Part shown: positions 34,800-43,219 of the stretch, piece by piece | Layout of the letters: each line of letters begins with the position of its first letter | How positions within the stretch are numbered: position 1 is the first letter of the stretch | Source of the DNA: Paeniglutamicibacter sulfureus | GTDB lineage: Bacteria > Actinomycetota > Actinomycetes > Actinomycetales > Micrococcaceae | DNA length: 64,000 nt | Reading direction: 5' to 3' | Assembly: GCF_030512175.1 (NCBI RefSeq) | Contig: NZ_JAULBL010000002.1 | Coordinates: 2,912,149 to 2,976,148 of the forward strand | Program-made: the position numbers and the translations under genes | The notes under the pieces: model-generated | Seen by the model: the letters and a program-made list of their open reading frames with translations, nothing else | The model's database searches: none | What the model was told of the DNA's origin: nothing

Positions 34800-35927
34800 A
34801 TGGAGAACATCCGGTACACCGCCGCCGGTCCGCACCGCGGGCCAGGACGGCGGGCGCTGCTCGCCGGCGGCACCGGGCTGCTGGGCCTGCTGGTGCTCGG
34901 GGCGGCGGCCACCACCACGGTGCCGCGGCCAGGGGCGGCCGGCAGCGTTCCCGCGGGGCCGGCCGGCGCCCTGCGGCTGGGGTTCTTCGCCAACCTGACG
35001 CACGCGCCGGCGCTGGTGGGCACCGCCATGGGGTTCTTCGCCGCCGAGCTCGAGGGATCCGGAACGCAGCTGGCCACCAGCGTGTTCGGGGCCGGTCCGG
35101 CGGCCGTCGAGGCGCTGAATGCCGGGGCCATCGACGCCGCCTACCTGGGGCCGAACCCCGCCATCGCCGCCTTCGCCGCCAGCGGCGGGCAGGGGGTGCG
35201 CGTGCTGGCCGGGGCCGCAGCCGGAGGCGCACAACTGGTGGTCCGCGCATCGCTGGCCAACGCCGCGGCGCTGCGCGGCACGACCCTGGCCACCCCGCAG
35301 CTGGGAGGCACCCAGGACGTCGCGCTGCGGACCTGGCTCGCCACCCAGGGACTGGAAACCGACCTGGCCGGCGGGGACGTGGGTATCACCCCGACGGCCA
35401 ACGCCCAGACCCTCGAACTGTTCCGCGCCGGAAAGATCGACGGGGCGTGGCTGCCCGAACCCTGGGCCTCCCGGCTGGTGCTGGAGGCCGGGGCGAAGGT
35501 GCTCGTCGACGAGGCCGAACTGTGGGACGGTGCCGACACCGGGGCCCCCGGACTGTTCCCCACCACGGTGCTCGCGGTGTCCCCGGACTTCGCAACCCGC
35601 CACCCGGACACCGTCGACGCGTTGCTGCGCGGCCACCTGGCCGCCCTTGACTGGATCAACACCGCCAGGGAAACCGACGTGCTGGCCACCTTGAACGCCC
35701 GGATCGCCGAGACCGCCGGCGCCGCTTTGGCTCCCGCCGTGATCAAGCGCGCGCTGGGAAAACTCAGCTTCACCGCCGACCCGCTGGAAGGGGCCTACCC
35801 GCGCCTGCTGGGCAACGCTGTCGCAGCGGGCCTCGCCGAACCGGCGTCCCTGGACGGGCTCATCGACACCACCCCCCTGGCGCGGGCACGTGCCGCAACA
35901 TCGACCGGGACGGAGGCGGGTGCATGA
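34800..35927 (+). CDS. ABC transporter substrate-binding protein (SsuA/TauA/NrtA-like)
   Basis: 375 residues. The N terminus has a twin-arginine GRRALLAGG followed by a hydrophobic stretch (LLGLLVLGAA) but no lipobox cysteine. The mature part is an NMT1/SsuA-like periplasmic-binding fold: RLGFFANLTHAPALVG, LNAGAIDAAYLGPNPA, LFRAGKIDGAWLPEPWASRL. The location in a cys operon suggests sulfonate or sulfate ester, or possibly sulfate, uptake. It overlaps the ATPase gene by ATGA. Membrane anchoring via an uncleaved signal or release are both possible. Confidence 0.9.
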   Translation: MENIRYTAAGPHRGPGRRALLAGGTGLLGLLVLGAAATTTVPRPGAAGSVPAGPAGALRLGFFANLTHAPALVGTAMGFFAAELEGSGTQLATSVFGAGPAAVEALNAGAIDAAYLGPNPAIAAFAASGGQGVRVLAGAAAGGAQLVVRASLANAAALRGTTLATPQLGGTQDVALRTWLATQGLETDLAGGDVGITPTANAQTLELFRAGKIDGAWLPEPWASRLVLEAGAKVLVDEAELWDGADTGAPGLFPTTVLAVSPDFATRHPDTVDALLRGHLAALDWINTARETDVLATLNARIAETAGAALAPAVIKRALGKLSFTADPLEGAYPRLLGNAVAAGLAEPASLDGLIDTTPLARARAATSTGTEAGA

Positions 35928-36646
35928 GCATCGTCATCGAGAACCTGTCCAAGGACTACGGCGCGGCCCCCGTGCTCTCCTCGATCACCACCACGATCGC
36001 CGACGGGGAGTTCGTGGCGATCCTCGGTGCCTCGGGGTGTGGGAAGTCCACGCTGCTGAACGTCATCGCCGGGCTTGAACCGCCCTCCGCCGGCTCCGTG
36101 AGCGTCCCGGCGGGAGGCGCGGCGTTCATGTTCCAGGACGCTGCCCTGCTGCCCTGGCTCACTGCCCGGGCCAACATCGAACTCGCCCTGGAGCTGCGCG
36201 GGGTGCCGCGCGCCGAGCGCCGGGAACGCGCGGGGGAGCTGCTGAGGCTGGTCCACCTGGGCGATGCCGGGGCCAAGCGCCCGCACGAGCTCTCCGGGGG
36301 CATGCGCCAGCGCGCCTCGCTGGCCCGCGCGCTGGGGCAGGACCGCCCGGTGCTGCTGATGGACGAACCGTTCGCCGCGCTCGATGCAATCACCCGGGAC
36401 CTTTTGCACGAGGAACTTGAGCGGATCTGGCGCGCCCACCGGCGCACCGTGGTGTTCGTGACCCACAACGTGCGCGAGGCCGTGCGGCTGGGCCAGCGGG
36501 TCCTGCTGCTCTCCTCGCGGCCCGGACGGGTCGCCGCCGAGTGGGAGATCCCCGAGCACGTCCGCACCGATCCGGCCGAGCAGGCCGCCCTGACCCGCGA
36601 CATCACGCAGAGGCTACGCGAGGAGATCCGCCACCATGCCCACTAG
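35924..36646 (+). CDS. ABC transporter ATP-binding protein (SsuB/TauB-like)
   Basis: 240 residues. Walker A GASGCGKST (about residues 42-50), Q-loop MFQDAALLPW, signature LSGGMRQRASLARAL, Walker B VLLMDEPFAALD, H-loop VFVTHNVREAV. It is of the NitT/TauT type, powering import by the permease that overlaps it by 11 bases. The Q-loop sequence resembles that of sulfonate/nitrate/taurine importers. Confidence 0.94.
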   Translation: MSIVIENLSKDYGAAPVLSSITTTIADGEFVAILGASGCGKSTLLNVIAGLEPPSAGSVSVPAGGAAFMFQDAALLPWLTARANIELALELRGVPRAERRERAGELLRLVHLGDAGAKRPHELSGGMRQRASLARALGQDRPVLLMDEPFAALDAITRDLLHEELERIWRAHRRTVVFVTHNVREAVRLGQRVLLLSSRPGRVAAEWEIPEHVRTDPAEQAALTRDITQRLREEIRHHAH

Positions 36647-37604
36647 CATCACTTCCGCCACGGCCATCGCCCGCGAACGCGCCGCGGAACCGGCACCGCC
36701 CGAGGACATCGACGGTAGCGACGGCCCGGGCGGTAGCGACGGCCCGGGAGGCCCCGACAGCCTCGGCGAAATCGAGGCCGGCTTGGACAGGTTGCAGGAC
36801 TCCGCCGCCACCTCGCGGCCCACCGTCGGCCGGATCCTGCTGCCCCTGGGCACCCTCGCCGGCCTGCTGGGCCTGTGGCAGCTGGCCGCTTGGTTCGGCT
36901 CCCCGCGCGCCGACCTCTTCCCCGGCCCGCTCGATGTGCTGGGCACCGCCGCGTCCCTGGCCGCCGACGGACGGCTGGTCGAGGCGGTGTTCACCTCGCT
37001 GCAGCGCGGGGTGCTCGGCTTCCTGCTGGCCCTGGCCATCGGGACGCCACTGGGGCTGCTGCTCTCGGCCTCCTCGACCTTGCGCCGCGGCCTGGGCCCG
37101 CTGGTCTCCGGCCTGCAGGTGCTGCCCAGTGTGGCCTGGGTGCCCGCCGCCATCATCTGGTTCGGGCTCACCGACGCCACTGTCTTCTTTGTGGTGCTGA
37201 TGGGCGCCACGCCCTCGATCGTCAACGGGTTCCTCTCGGGCGTCGATACGGTCCCGCCGCAATACCGCCGGCTGGGCACCGTGCTGGGGGCCGGCCGCAC
37301 CCAACAGCTGCTGCGGATCGTGCTGCCGGCTGCCCTGCCCGGCTACGTGGCGGGACTCAAGCAGGGCTGGGCGTTTTCCTGGCGTTCGCTGATGGCCGCC
37401 GAGATCATCGCCGTCGGCGGGTCCATCGGCTTCGGCCTGGGCTCGCTGCTGCAACAGGGTCGCGACCTGTCGCAGATGGCCGTGGTCGTCGCCGCGATCC
37501 TGGCGATCCTGGCCGTCGGCATCGCCGTCGAGCTGCTGGTCTTCGCCCCGCTGGAGCGCAGCCTGCTGCGCCGCCGGGGACTGGCCCCCGGAGCAGGACG
37601 ATGA
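36636..37604 (+). CDS. ABC transporter permease (SsuC/TauC-like)
   Basis: 322 residues. The first about 65 are a soluble, disordered acidic/Gly-rich extension with a tandem GSDGPG repeat (36714-36749). Then about six transmembrane segments of the BPD_transp_1 fold follow with the coupling motif LGAGRTQQLLRIVLPAALP, which docks on the ATPase. The N-terminal extension is unusual in length, and the first Met may not be the only start. The stop overlaps an ATG (ATGA) that opens the frame of the following gene. Confidence 0.92.
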   Translation: MPTSITSATAIARERAAEPAPPEDIDGSDGPGGSDGPGGPDSLGEIEAGLDRLQDSAATSRPTVGRILLPLGTLAGLLGLWQLAAWFGSPRADLFPGPLDVLGTAASLAADGRLVEAVFTSLQRGVLGFLLALAIGTPLGLLLSASSTLRRGLGPLVSGLQVLPSVAWVPAAIIWFGLTDATVFFVVLMGATPSIVNGFLSGVDTVPPQYRRLGTVLGAGRTQQLLRIVLPAALPGYVAGLKQGWAFSWRSLMAAEIIAVGGSIGFGLGSLLQQGRDLSQMAVVVAAILAILAVGIAVELLVFAPLERSLLRRRGLAPGAGR

Positions 37605-37663
37605 GCCACCCGCGGCCCCCGCGCCACACACCCACCACCTTCCACCACCGTCAGGAGTCGAGC

Positions 37664-38932
37664 ATGTTCGAGCCAACCGCCCCTCGCGAGGCGCCCATCC
37701 ATCCGCTGGCCCTGCGCCTTTCCGGCAAGGCAGTGCTCTGCGTCGGGGCCGGGGCGGTGTCCGAACGCCGGGTCAACCAGATGCTCGAGGCCGGGGCACA
37801 GGTCACCGTCATCGCCCCGGCGGCGGTTCCGGGGATCGAGGAGCTGGCCGACGCCGGTCGCCTCACCTGGCTGCGGCGCGGCTACGGGCCCGGGGACCTG
37901 GAGGGCATGTGGCTGGCCCACACCGCCACCGGGGACCGGGAGCTCGACGCGCGGGTTTCCGCCGACGCGGAAGGTCTGCGGATTTGGTGCGTCAACGCCT
38001 CGGACCACGCCGCCTCGAGCGCCTGGACCCCCGCCGTCGCCCGGACCGGGGAGGGGATCACCGTCGCGGTCACCGCCGGCGGAGACCCGCGCCGCGCCGC
38101 CGGGCTGCGCAACGCCATCGCGCTGGCGGCCGACACCGGGCTGCTGCCGCTGCGCCGGCGCCGCGCCGGCACCGGCTCCGTCGCCCTGGTCGGGGGAGGC
38201 CCCGGTGACCCGGGGCTGATCACCGTCACCGGGCGCCGGCTGCTGGCCGCCGCGGACGTGGTGGTCGCCGACCGGCTCGGTCCGCGCGACCTGCTGAAAG
38301 AGCTCGACCCTTCGGTGCGCATCATCGAGGTCGGCAAGGCCCCCGGGGACCACCTGGCCTCCCAGGACGAGATCAATGCGGTGCTGGTGCGCGAGGCGCG
38401 TGCCGGGAACCGGGTGGTCCGGCTCAAGGGAGGGGATCCGTTTGTGCTGGGCCGCGGCGGCGAGGAAGCGGCCCACTGCCGCGAAAACGGCATCGCCGTC
38501 GAGGTCGTGCCGGGGGTGACCAGTGCGGTCTCCGTCCCGGCCGCCGCCGGCATCCCCGTCACCCACCGCGGAGTGGCCGCCGGATTCTCGATGGCCACCG
38601 GGCACGACGAGCTCACCGAGCTGCCGGCCCGGCCGGACCACACCCTGGTCCTGCTGATGGGCGTGGCCCGGCTGGGGCGCAACACCGCCACGCTGCTGGG
38701 GCGCGGGCTGCGGCCCGACACCCCGGTCGCGGTCATCGAGCGCGGCTGGACCCCGGACCAGCGGGTCACCATCGACCGGCTCGACTCGATCGCCGCCACC
38801 GCCGAAGCCATCGGCGTGGCAAACCCCGCCGTGGTCGTCATCGGCGACGTGGTCCGGCTCAGCCCGCACGCCGCCGGCAGGCTGGCGCCGGCGGTTCCCG
38901 CACCCGGGCGGCAGCCGTTGCCCGTCGCCTGA
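37664..38932 (+). CDS. cysG: CysG-like: precorrin-2 dehydrogenase fused to uroporphyrinogen-III C-methyltransferase
   Basis: 422 residues. The N-terminal NAD-binding part (GKAVLCVGAGAVSERRVNQM) is precorrin-2 dehydrogenase. The C-terminal SUMT domain has VALVGGGPGDPGLITVTG, VVVADRLGP, RLKGGDPFVLGRGGEE, VEVVPGVTSAVSVPA and GIPVTHRGVA. It makes sirohydrochlorin from uroporphyrinogen III. The frame opens at an ATG overlapping ssuC (37601), but the ATG at 37664 has a clear AGGAG seven bases upstream and is preferred. Ferrochelation is probably done by the separate CbiX-type protein. Confidence 0.94.
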   Translation: MFEPTAPREAPIHPLALRLSGKAVLCVGAGAVSERRVNQMLEAGAQVTVIAPAAVPGIEELADAGRLTWLRRGYGPGDLEGMWLAHTATGDRELDARVSADAEGLRIWCVNASDHAASSAWTPAVARTGEGITVAVTAGGDPRRAAGLRNAIALAADTGLLPLRRRRAGTGSVALVGGGPGDPGLITVTGRRLLAAADVVVADRLGPRDLLKELDPSVRIIEVGKAPGDHLASQDEINAVLVREARAGNRVVRLKGGDPFVLGRGGEEAAHCRENGIAVEVVPGVTSAVSVPAAAGIPVTHRGVAAGFSMATGHDELTELPARPDHTLVLLMGVARLGRNTATLLGRGLRPDTPVAVIERGWTPDQRVTIDRLDSIAATAEAIGVANPAVVVIGDVVRLSPHAAGRLAPAVPAPGRQPLPVA

Positions 38933-38999
38933 GGATGCACCCGCACTTCAACCCCTTTCGCACCCACTTGGCAACCCCCTAGCAACCCCAGGAGAACCC

Positions 39000-40502
39000 A
39001 TGACCGAGAAGAACACGCCGGCCGCCGCCGCGACACCGGACGCCTTCAGCTCACGCCCGCTGCGCGTCGCCATCATCGGGGCCGGCCCGGCAGGCGTCTA
39101 TGCCGCCGACATCCTCACCAAGGCGGAGCGCGACTTCGAGGTCGCCATCGACCTCTTCGACCGCTACCCGGCGCCGTACGGGCTGATCCGCTACGGGGTC
39201 GCCCCGGACCACCCGCGCATCAAGGGCATCGTCAAGGCCCTGCACAAGGTGCTGGACCGCGGGGACATCCGCTTCTTCGGCAACGTCGACTACGGCACGG
39301 ACCTGGACCTGGAGGAGCTGCGGGTGCATTACGACGCGGTCATCTTCGCCACCGGCGCCATCAACGACGCCGACCTGAACATCCCGGGCATCGAGCTACA
39401 GGGCTCTTACGGGGCTGCGGACTTCGTCTCCTGGTTCGACGGGCACCCCGACGTGCCGCGCACCTGGCCGCTGGAAGCCACCGAGATCGCCGTCATCGGC
39501 AACGGCAACGTGGCACTGGACGTCGCCCGGATGCTCTCCAAGCACGCGGAGGACCTTTTGGTCACCGAGATCCCGGAGAACGTGTACCGCGGCCTGGCCG
39601 AATCCCCGGTCACCGACGTGCACGTCTTCGGGCGCCGCGGCCCCGCCCAGGTCAAGTTCACCCCGCTGGAGCTGCGCGAGCTGAGCCACAGCCGCGACGT
39701 GGACATCGTGCTCTACCCCGAGGACTTCGAGTTCGATGCGGCCTCCGACGCACTGATCAAGTCCAACAACCAGGTCAAGACCATGGTCGGCACCCTCACC
39801 AACTGGCTCATCGAGCAGGAAGAGCGCGAGGAACGCGGCGAGGCCGGGGAGGCCGGGGAGGCCGGGGGGCGCGCCAGCCGCCGGCTGCACCTGCACTTCC
39901 TGCATTCCCCCGTGGAGATCGCCGGGGCGGACGGCAAGGTCGACGGCATCAGGTTCGAGCGCCAGGAGCTCGACGGGACCGGCCAGGCGCGGGGGACCGG
40001 CGAGCTCGTCGACTACCCGGTGCAGGCCGTCTACCGGGCCGTCGGCTACTTCGGCTCCGCGCTGCAGGACATCGAGTACGACGGACGCACCGGCACCATC
40101 CCCAACGACGGCGGCAAGGTCCTGGACGGCAGCGGCACCCAGGTGCCCGGGCTCTACGCGACCGGCTGGATCAAGCGCGGCCCGGTCGGGCTCATCGGCC
40201 ACACCAAGGGCGACGCCGCCGAGACCATCGCCCACCTGCTGGCCGACCTCGCCGGATTGCCCGTGGCCGCGAACCCCGCCCCGGATGCCGTGACCGGCCT
40301 GCTGGATTCCAAGGGCGTCGAGTACACCAGCTGGGAAGGCTGGCTGGCACTGGATGCCCACGAGCAGGCGCTCGGCGCGGCCGCCGCCCCGGCGCCGACC
40401 CGCGAGGGGCCGGTGCCGCGCGAACGCGTCAAGGTCGTCGAGCGCGCTCAAATGGTCGCGGTCTCGCGCACGGCGGACGAAGCGGCCCGCTCCCGCGCCT
40501 GA
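39000..40502 (+). CDS. fprA: ferredoxin/adrenodoxin-NADP+ reductase (FprA type)
   Basis: 500 residues. The FAD site is VAIIGAGPAGVYAADIL, the NADP site GNGNVALDVARMLSKH, and the C terminus has GLYATGWIKRGPVGLIGHTK. Residues about 278-292 hold a charged EEREERG plus GEAGEAGEAGG loop from a 9-bp repeat, and the last about 60 residues continue past the usual family end. It passes electrons from NADPH to ferredoxin. As the last gene of the sulfite reduction operon, it is the natural partner for the ferredoxin-dependent sulfite reductase. Strong SD AGGAG before the ATG. Confidence 0.93.
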   Translation: MTEKNTPAAAATPDAFSSRPLRVAIIGAGPAGVYAADILTKAERDFEVAIDLFDRYPAPYGLIRYGVAPDHPRIKGIVKALHKVLDRGDIRFFGNVDYGTDLDLEELRVHYDAVIFATGAINDADLNIPGIELQGSYGAADFVSWFDGHPDVPRTWPLEATEIAVIGNGNVALDVARMLSKHAEDLLVTEIPENVYRGLAESPVTDVHVFGRRGPAQVKFTPLELRELSHSRDVDIVLYPEDFEFDAASDALIKSNNQVKTMVGTLTNWLIEQEEREERGEAGEAGEAGGRASRRLHLHFLHSPVEIAGADGKVDGIRFERQELDGTGQARGTGELVDYPVQAVYRAVGYFGSALQDIEYDGRTGTIPNDGGKVLDGSGTQVPGLYATGWIKRGPVGLIGHTKGDAAETIAHLLADLAGLPVAANPAPDAVTGLLDSKGVEYTSWEGWLALDAHEQALGAAAAPAPTREGPVPRERVKVVERAQMVAVSRTADEAARSRA

Positions 40503-40682
40503 GGCGGAGGAACCCCCGGTCGGCGGGCGTGCGGTGCCACACCCGCGCAACGCGGCCGGGGTGTTGCGTTCCCGGGTCGGGGCGGCCCCAAAACGTGGTG
40601 GTGCCCGGCTAGGCTACGAGGGACAAGCACGGCCGGGCGGCGCATGGCCGTCGGCCCGTTCACCACCAGGGGGAAAAACATC

Positions 40683-41057
40683 ATGAGCATGCAGGTCAGC
40701 GGAAACAACCAGCCCGGAACGGGTGTCGCGGCACTGGGGAACTTCCCGCCCGGAACCCGGGTCTTTGTCTTCCGCGGGGGAGCGGCAACGTGGTTCGGCA
40801 CGCAATTGCTGGGCATGGCCATCACCATCTTCACGTTGGGGATCTGCTACCCATTTGCGGTGGTGTTGGTGGAGCGCTGGCGGGCCAAGAACACCTTCCT
40901 GTTGGGCCGGCCGCTGCGGTTCGTTGGCACCGGGTGGGGAATCTTCGGGTTGTGGATCAAGTGGTTCCTGCTGATCCTCATCACCCTGGGCATCTATTCG
41001 TTCTGGGTGTACCCGCGACTGACCGTGTGGAAGATCGAAAACACCGTCTTGGACTAG
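40683..41057 (+). CDS. DUF898-like small membrane protein
   Basis: 124 residues with an N-terminal soluble stretch (about 35) and three hydrophobic segments (GTQLLGMAITIFTLGICYPF, FGLWIKWFLLILITLGIYS). The repeated pattern ITLGIY-x-FWVYPRL-x-WK resembles DUF898/YjgN proteins, integral membrane proteins of unknown function. SD AGGGGGA is well placed before the ATG at 40683; the frame is open to 40644 without one. No operon partner is obvious. Confidence 0.8.
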   Translation: MSMQVSGNNQPGTGVAALGNFPPGTRVFVFRGGAATWFGTQLLGMAITIFTLGICYPFAVVLVERWRAKNTFLLGRPLRFVGTGWGIFGLWIKWFLLILITLGIYSFWVYPRLTVWKIENTVLD

Positions 41058-41109
41058 CCTCAGGCACACCTTGCCCGCGGGCAGTCTGCCGCTCCGGACG
41101 GTGGGCGGC

Positions 41110-42831
41110 TCAGGCCGCTCGCTCGGCTTGGGCGGCGGGGTGGAAGATCCAATTGCGCCGCGGCAGCTGCAGCGGGTCCCGGGATTTGGGCAGGATCACG
41201 TGCGGGTGCCCGTTGATCATCTCGATCCGGAATTTACCGCTGTGGTACGCCTGGTGGCACATCGGGCAGAGCAAACAGCCTCGTGAGACATTGGTCAGCC
41301 CCCCTTGGTTCCATTCGTCGAGGTGGTGGGCCTCGCATCGGCCGATCCTCATGGTGCACCCAGGGTTGATGCATCCCTTGTCGCGCACGGCGATGGCCCG
41401 GCGCTGGGCGCGGTTGAAGTATCTTCGGCTGCGGCCGAGTTCCAGCGGAACCCCGTCACCGTTGAGGATGATCGGGGTGATCCCCGCGTTGCAGGCCAGG
41501 CGCCGGCAACTGGCCGCCGAGATGTCTTCGCCGCGGTCACTGACCCCCGCCGCCTCGAGCTGGCCCAGGAAGGTCTTCAGGTCGATGGTGACGTTCAGGG
41601 TGACGTTCGGTGCCAGCGGCATCTGCCCCTCCCCGACGCGCCCGTTCTCGGACCCGGGCTCGAGGGGGCTGGTGGCGATGCGCACCGAATCGAGGATGAG
41701 CTGGTGCAAGCGGCGGGCCCGCTGCCGGGTGAGCGCCTGTTCGACGGTTTCCCCGGGGCGCAATTCCATCCCCGGGTCCAGCTCCGGCGCCACACCGAGA
41801 TCGGTGAATTCGGCAAGGGGACGTGCTTCCGGCGGAGTGCCGGGATCCACGGCCCAGTCGGGGATCGGCGGACCCGCCTCCTTTGCCGGCGCGGGAGCGG
41901 TGCCGGCCTTGGTCTTGGGGCTGTTGAGGATGTCCGCGGCGGTGGCCAGCAGTTCGTGGCCCTCGGCCGTGGTGATGACCTTGTACTCGTAGCCCTTGCG
42001 CGTATGGCCCAGGAAGTGCGCGCCGATGAACAGCTCCTCGATGTCTTCGCGACGGGCCGCGGCAACTTCGTCAAGGCGTTTGGCCTGGTCCTTGAGCAAC
42101 TTCGCGGTGCCCTGGGCATTGCGGGTGCGGGCCGCTTCGGCCAGTTCCGCTTCCAGCCGCCGGGCGGTGGCCGCCCCGTCGCTGCCGGGTGCCAGGTCCG
42201 GGGCCAGGTGCTCGAACTTCTTGGCCAGCGTGGCCACGGCCTTGGGGTCGGCGGCGGCATCGGTAAGCACCCGGCCCAGCAAGGGGAACTTCGCGGGGAC
42301 TTCCTTGCCGTTGAACCCGGTGTGCGGCAGCAGGTTTTCGGCGCTTTGCACTCGGTGCTGCGCCTGGAAGTGCGTGAGATTCAGCCGGGCCGCCAGGAAG
42401 TCGGCGTCGTCGCGGTACAGCGGCGTGCGCCCGGGCTTGGCGGGAACATCGCCCGGCAGTGCGGGGCCGGCGGCGAAGGCGGCGGGGTCCGCCAGCAATC
42501 CGTTGAGCGTTGCCAGCGGCTCCTCGCCGATGGTGTGCACCTGGGCATCCCCGGCGCAGGATGCGGCCAGCAGCTGGCCGTACCCTGCCTGCCGGTAGAG
42601 GTCCTCGGAGAGTTTCACGAAGGCGGCGGCCCGGACCGGGGACGCACCGATGCCCGACGCCGCCTGGTCCAGGGCCAGGCGCAGCACCGGAACCAGCACC
42701 GCGAGCACGCGCAACGCCTCGCCCCGGGCACCGGCGGCGGTCGCCGGGCCTTCCAGGGTGTCGGTCGGGCCCGGCAGCGCCGCCTTGACGGCGTCCAGGA
42801 CCTCCGCAACGAGTGTTGGCGTGTTGGGCAT
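41110..42831 (-). CDS. DUF222 domain protein with C-terminal HNH endonuclease motif
   Basis: 573 residues. The helical N-terminal half is of the DUF222 (13E12-like) type, followed by a C-terminal HNH: LELGRSRRYFNRAQRRAI, then CINPGCTMR, CEAHHLDEWNQGG and LCPMCHQAYHSG. Cysteine pairs bind zinc and the His/Asn residues form the metal nuclease centre. These proteins are repeated in actinobacterial genomes and are thought to act in mobile-element biology or DNA metabolism; the role is not settled. A short poorly conserved linker (APAKEAGPPIPD) separates the two halves. Monocistronic, divergent from the ileS leader. Confidence 0.88.
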   Translation of the reverse strand: MPNTPTLVAEVLDAVKAALPGPTDTLEGPATAAGARGEALRVLAVLVPVLRLALDQAASGIGASPVRAAAFVKLSEDLYRQAGYGQLLAASCAGDAQVHTIGEEPLATLNGLLADPAAFAAGPALPGDVPAKPGRTPLYRDDADFLAARLNLTHFQAQHRVQSAENLLPHTGFNGKEVPAKFPLLGRVLTDAAADPKAVATLAKKFEHLAPDLAPGSDGAATARRLEAELAEAARTRNAQGTAKLLKDQAKRLDEVAAARREDIEELFIGAHFLGHTRKGYEYKVITTAEGHELLATAADILNSPKTKAGTAPAPAKEAGPPIPDWAVDPGTPPEARPLAEFTDLGVAPELDPGMELRPGETVEQALTRQRARRLHQLILDSVRIATSPLEPGSENGRVGEGQMPLAPNVTLNVTIDLKTFLGQLEAAGVSDRGEDISAASCRRLACNAGITPIILNGDGVPLELGRSRRYFNRAQRRAIAVRDKGCINPGCTMRIGRCEAHHLDEWNQGGLTNVSRGCLLCPMCHQAYHSGKFRIEMINGHPHVILPKSRDPLQLPRRNWIFHPAAQAERAA

Positions 42832-42918
42832 GGTCCCAGCATGGACCCCGCCGGGGCACCGTGGGGCGCAATGCGCGGATCTGTGGATAACGGTGGCCGG
42901 CGACCGGAACCGGAGGGA

Positions 42919-42949
42919 TTGAGCGCCGGGAGCCCGGGCGCGCTAGACT
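42919..42949 (+). promoter_or_regulatory. promoter of the ileS T-box transcript
   Basis: -35 TTGAGC (42919-42924) and -10 TAGACT (42944-42949), 19-base spacer, placing the start at about 42956, only about 20 bases before the specifier codon. Confidence 0.5.
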
Positions 42950-42955
42950 GGTGGC

Positions 42956-43219
42956 ACTACGACGTCGACCCGGCAATCACCGGCGAGTCCTTGGAAGAAC
43001 GGTGAACGCCCGGCATGCCGGGGAGACACCCGGTAGAACCAAGCGGGTAAGCCCGTCACAGCAGTCAACGAGCGGCCAGGAACGGTCCGGGAACACCCCG
43101 GGGCGAACCGGGCAAGCGGGGTGGTACCGCGAGGTGGAGTGACCAATTGCTCCGCCATCGTCCCTGTGTTGGAGAACGCCTAAGCGCACACGCGCCTTCG
43201 ATCACCAGGACTGCCGCAG
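42956..43219 (+). promoter_or_regulatory. ileS T-box riboswitch
   Basis: Contains the T-box core GGGGTGGTACCGCGAGG (43118-43134). The UGGU of the core can pair with an ACCA tRNA end, as for tRNA-Ile (discriminator A). The candidate specifier codon ATC (Ile) is at 42976-42978 in CGGCAATCACCGG. The leader is short, fitting the actinobacterial ultrashort stem I class. No intrinsic terminator follows; a GGTGGAG/CTCCGCC hairpin (43133-43156) and the SD AGGA near 43208 suggest translational control. Confidence 0.85.
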
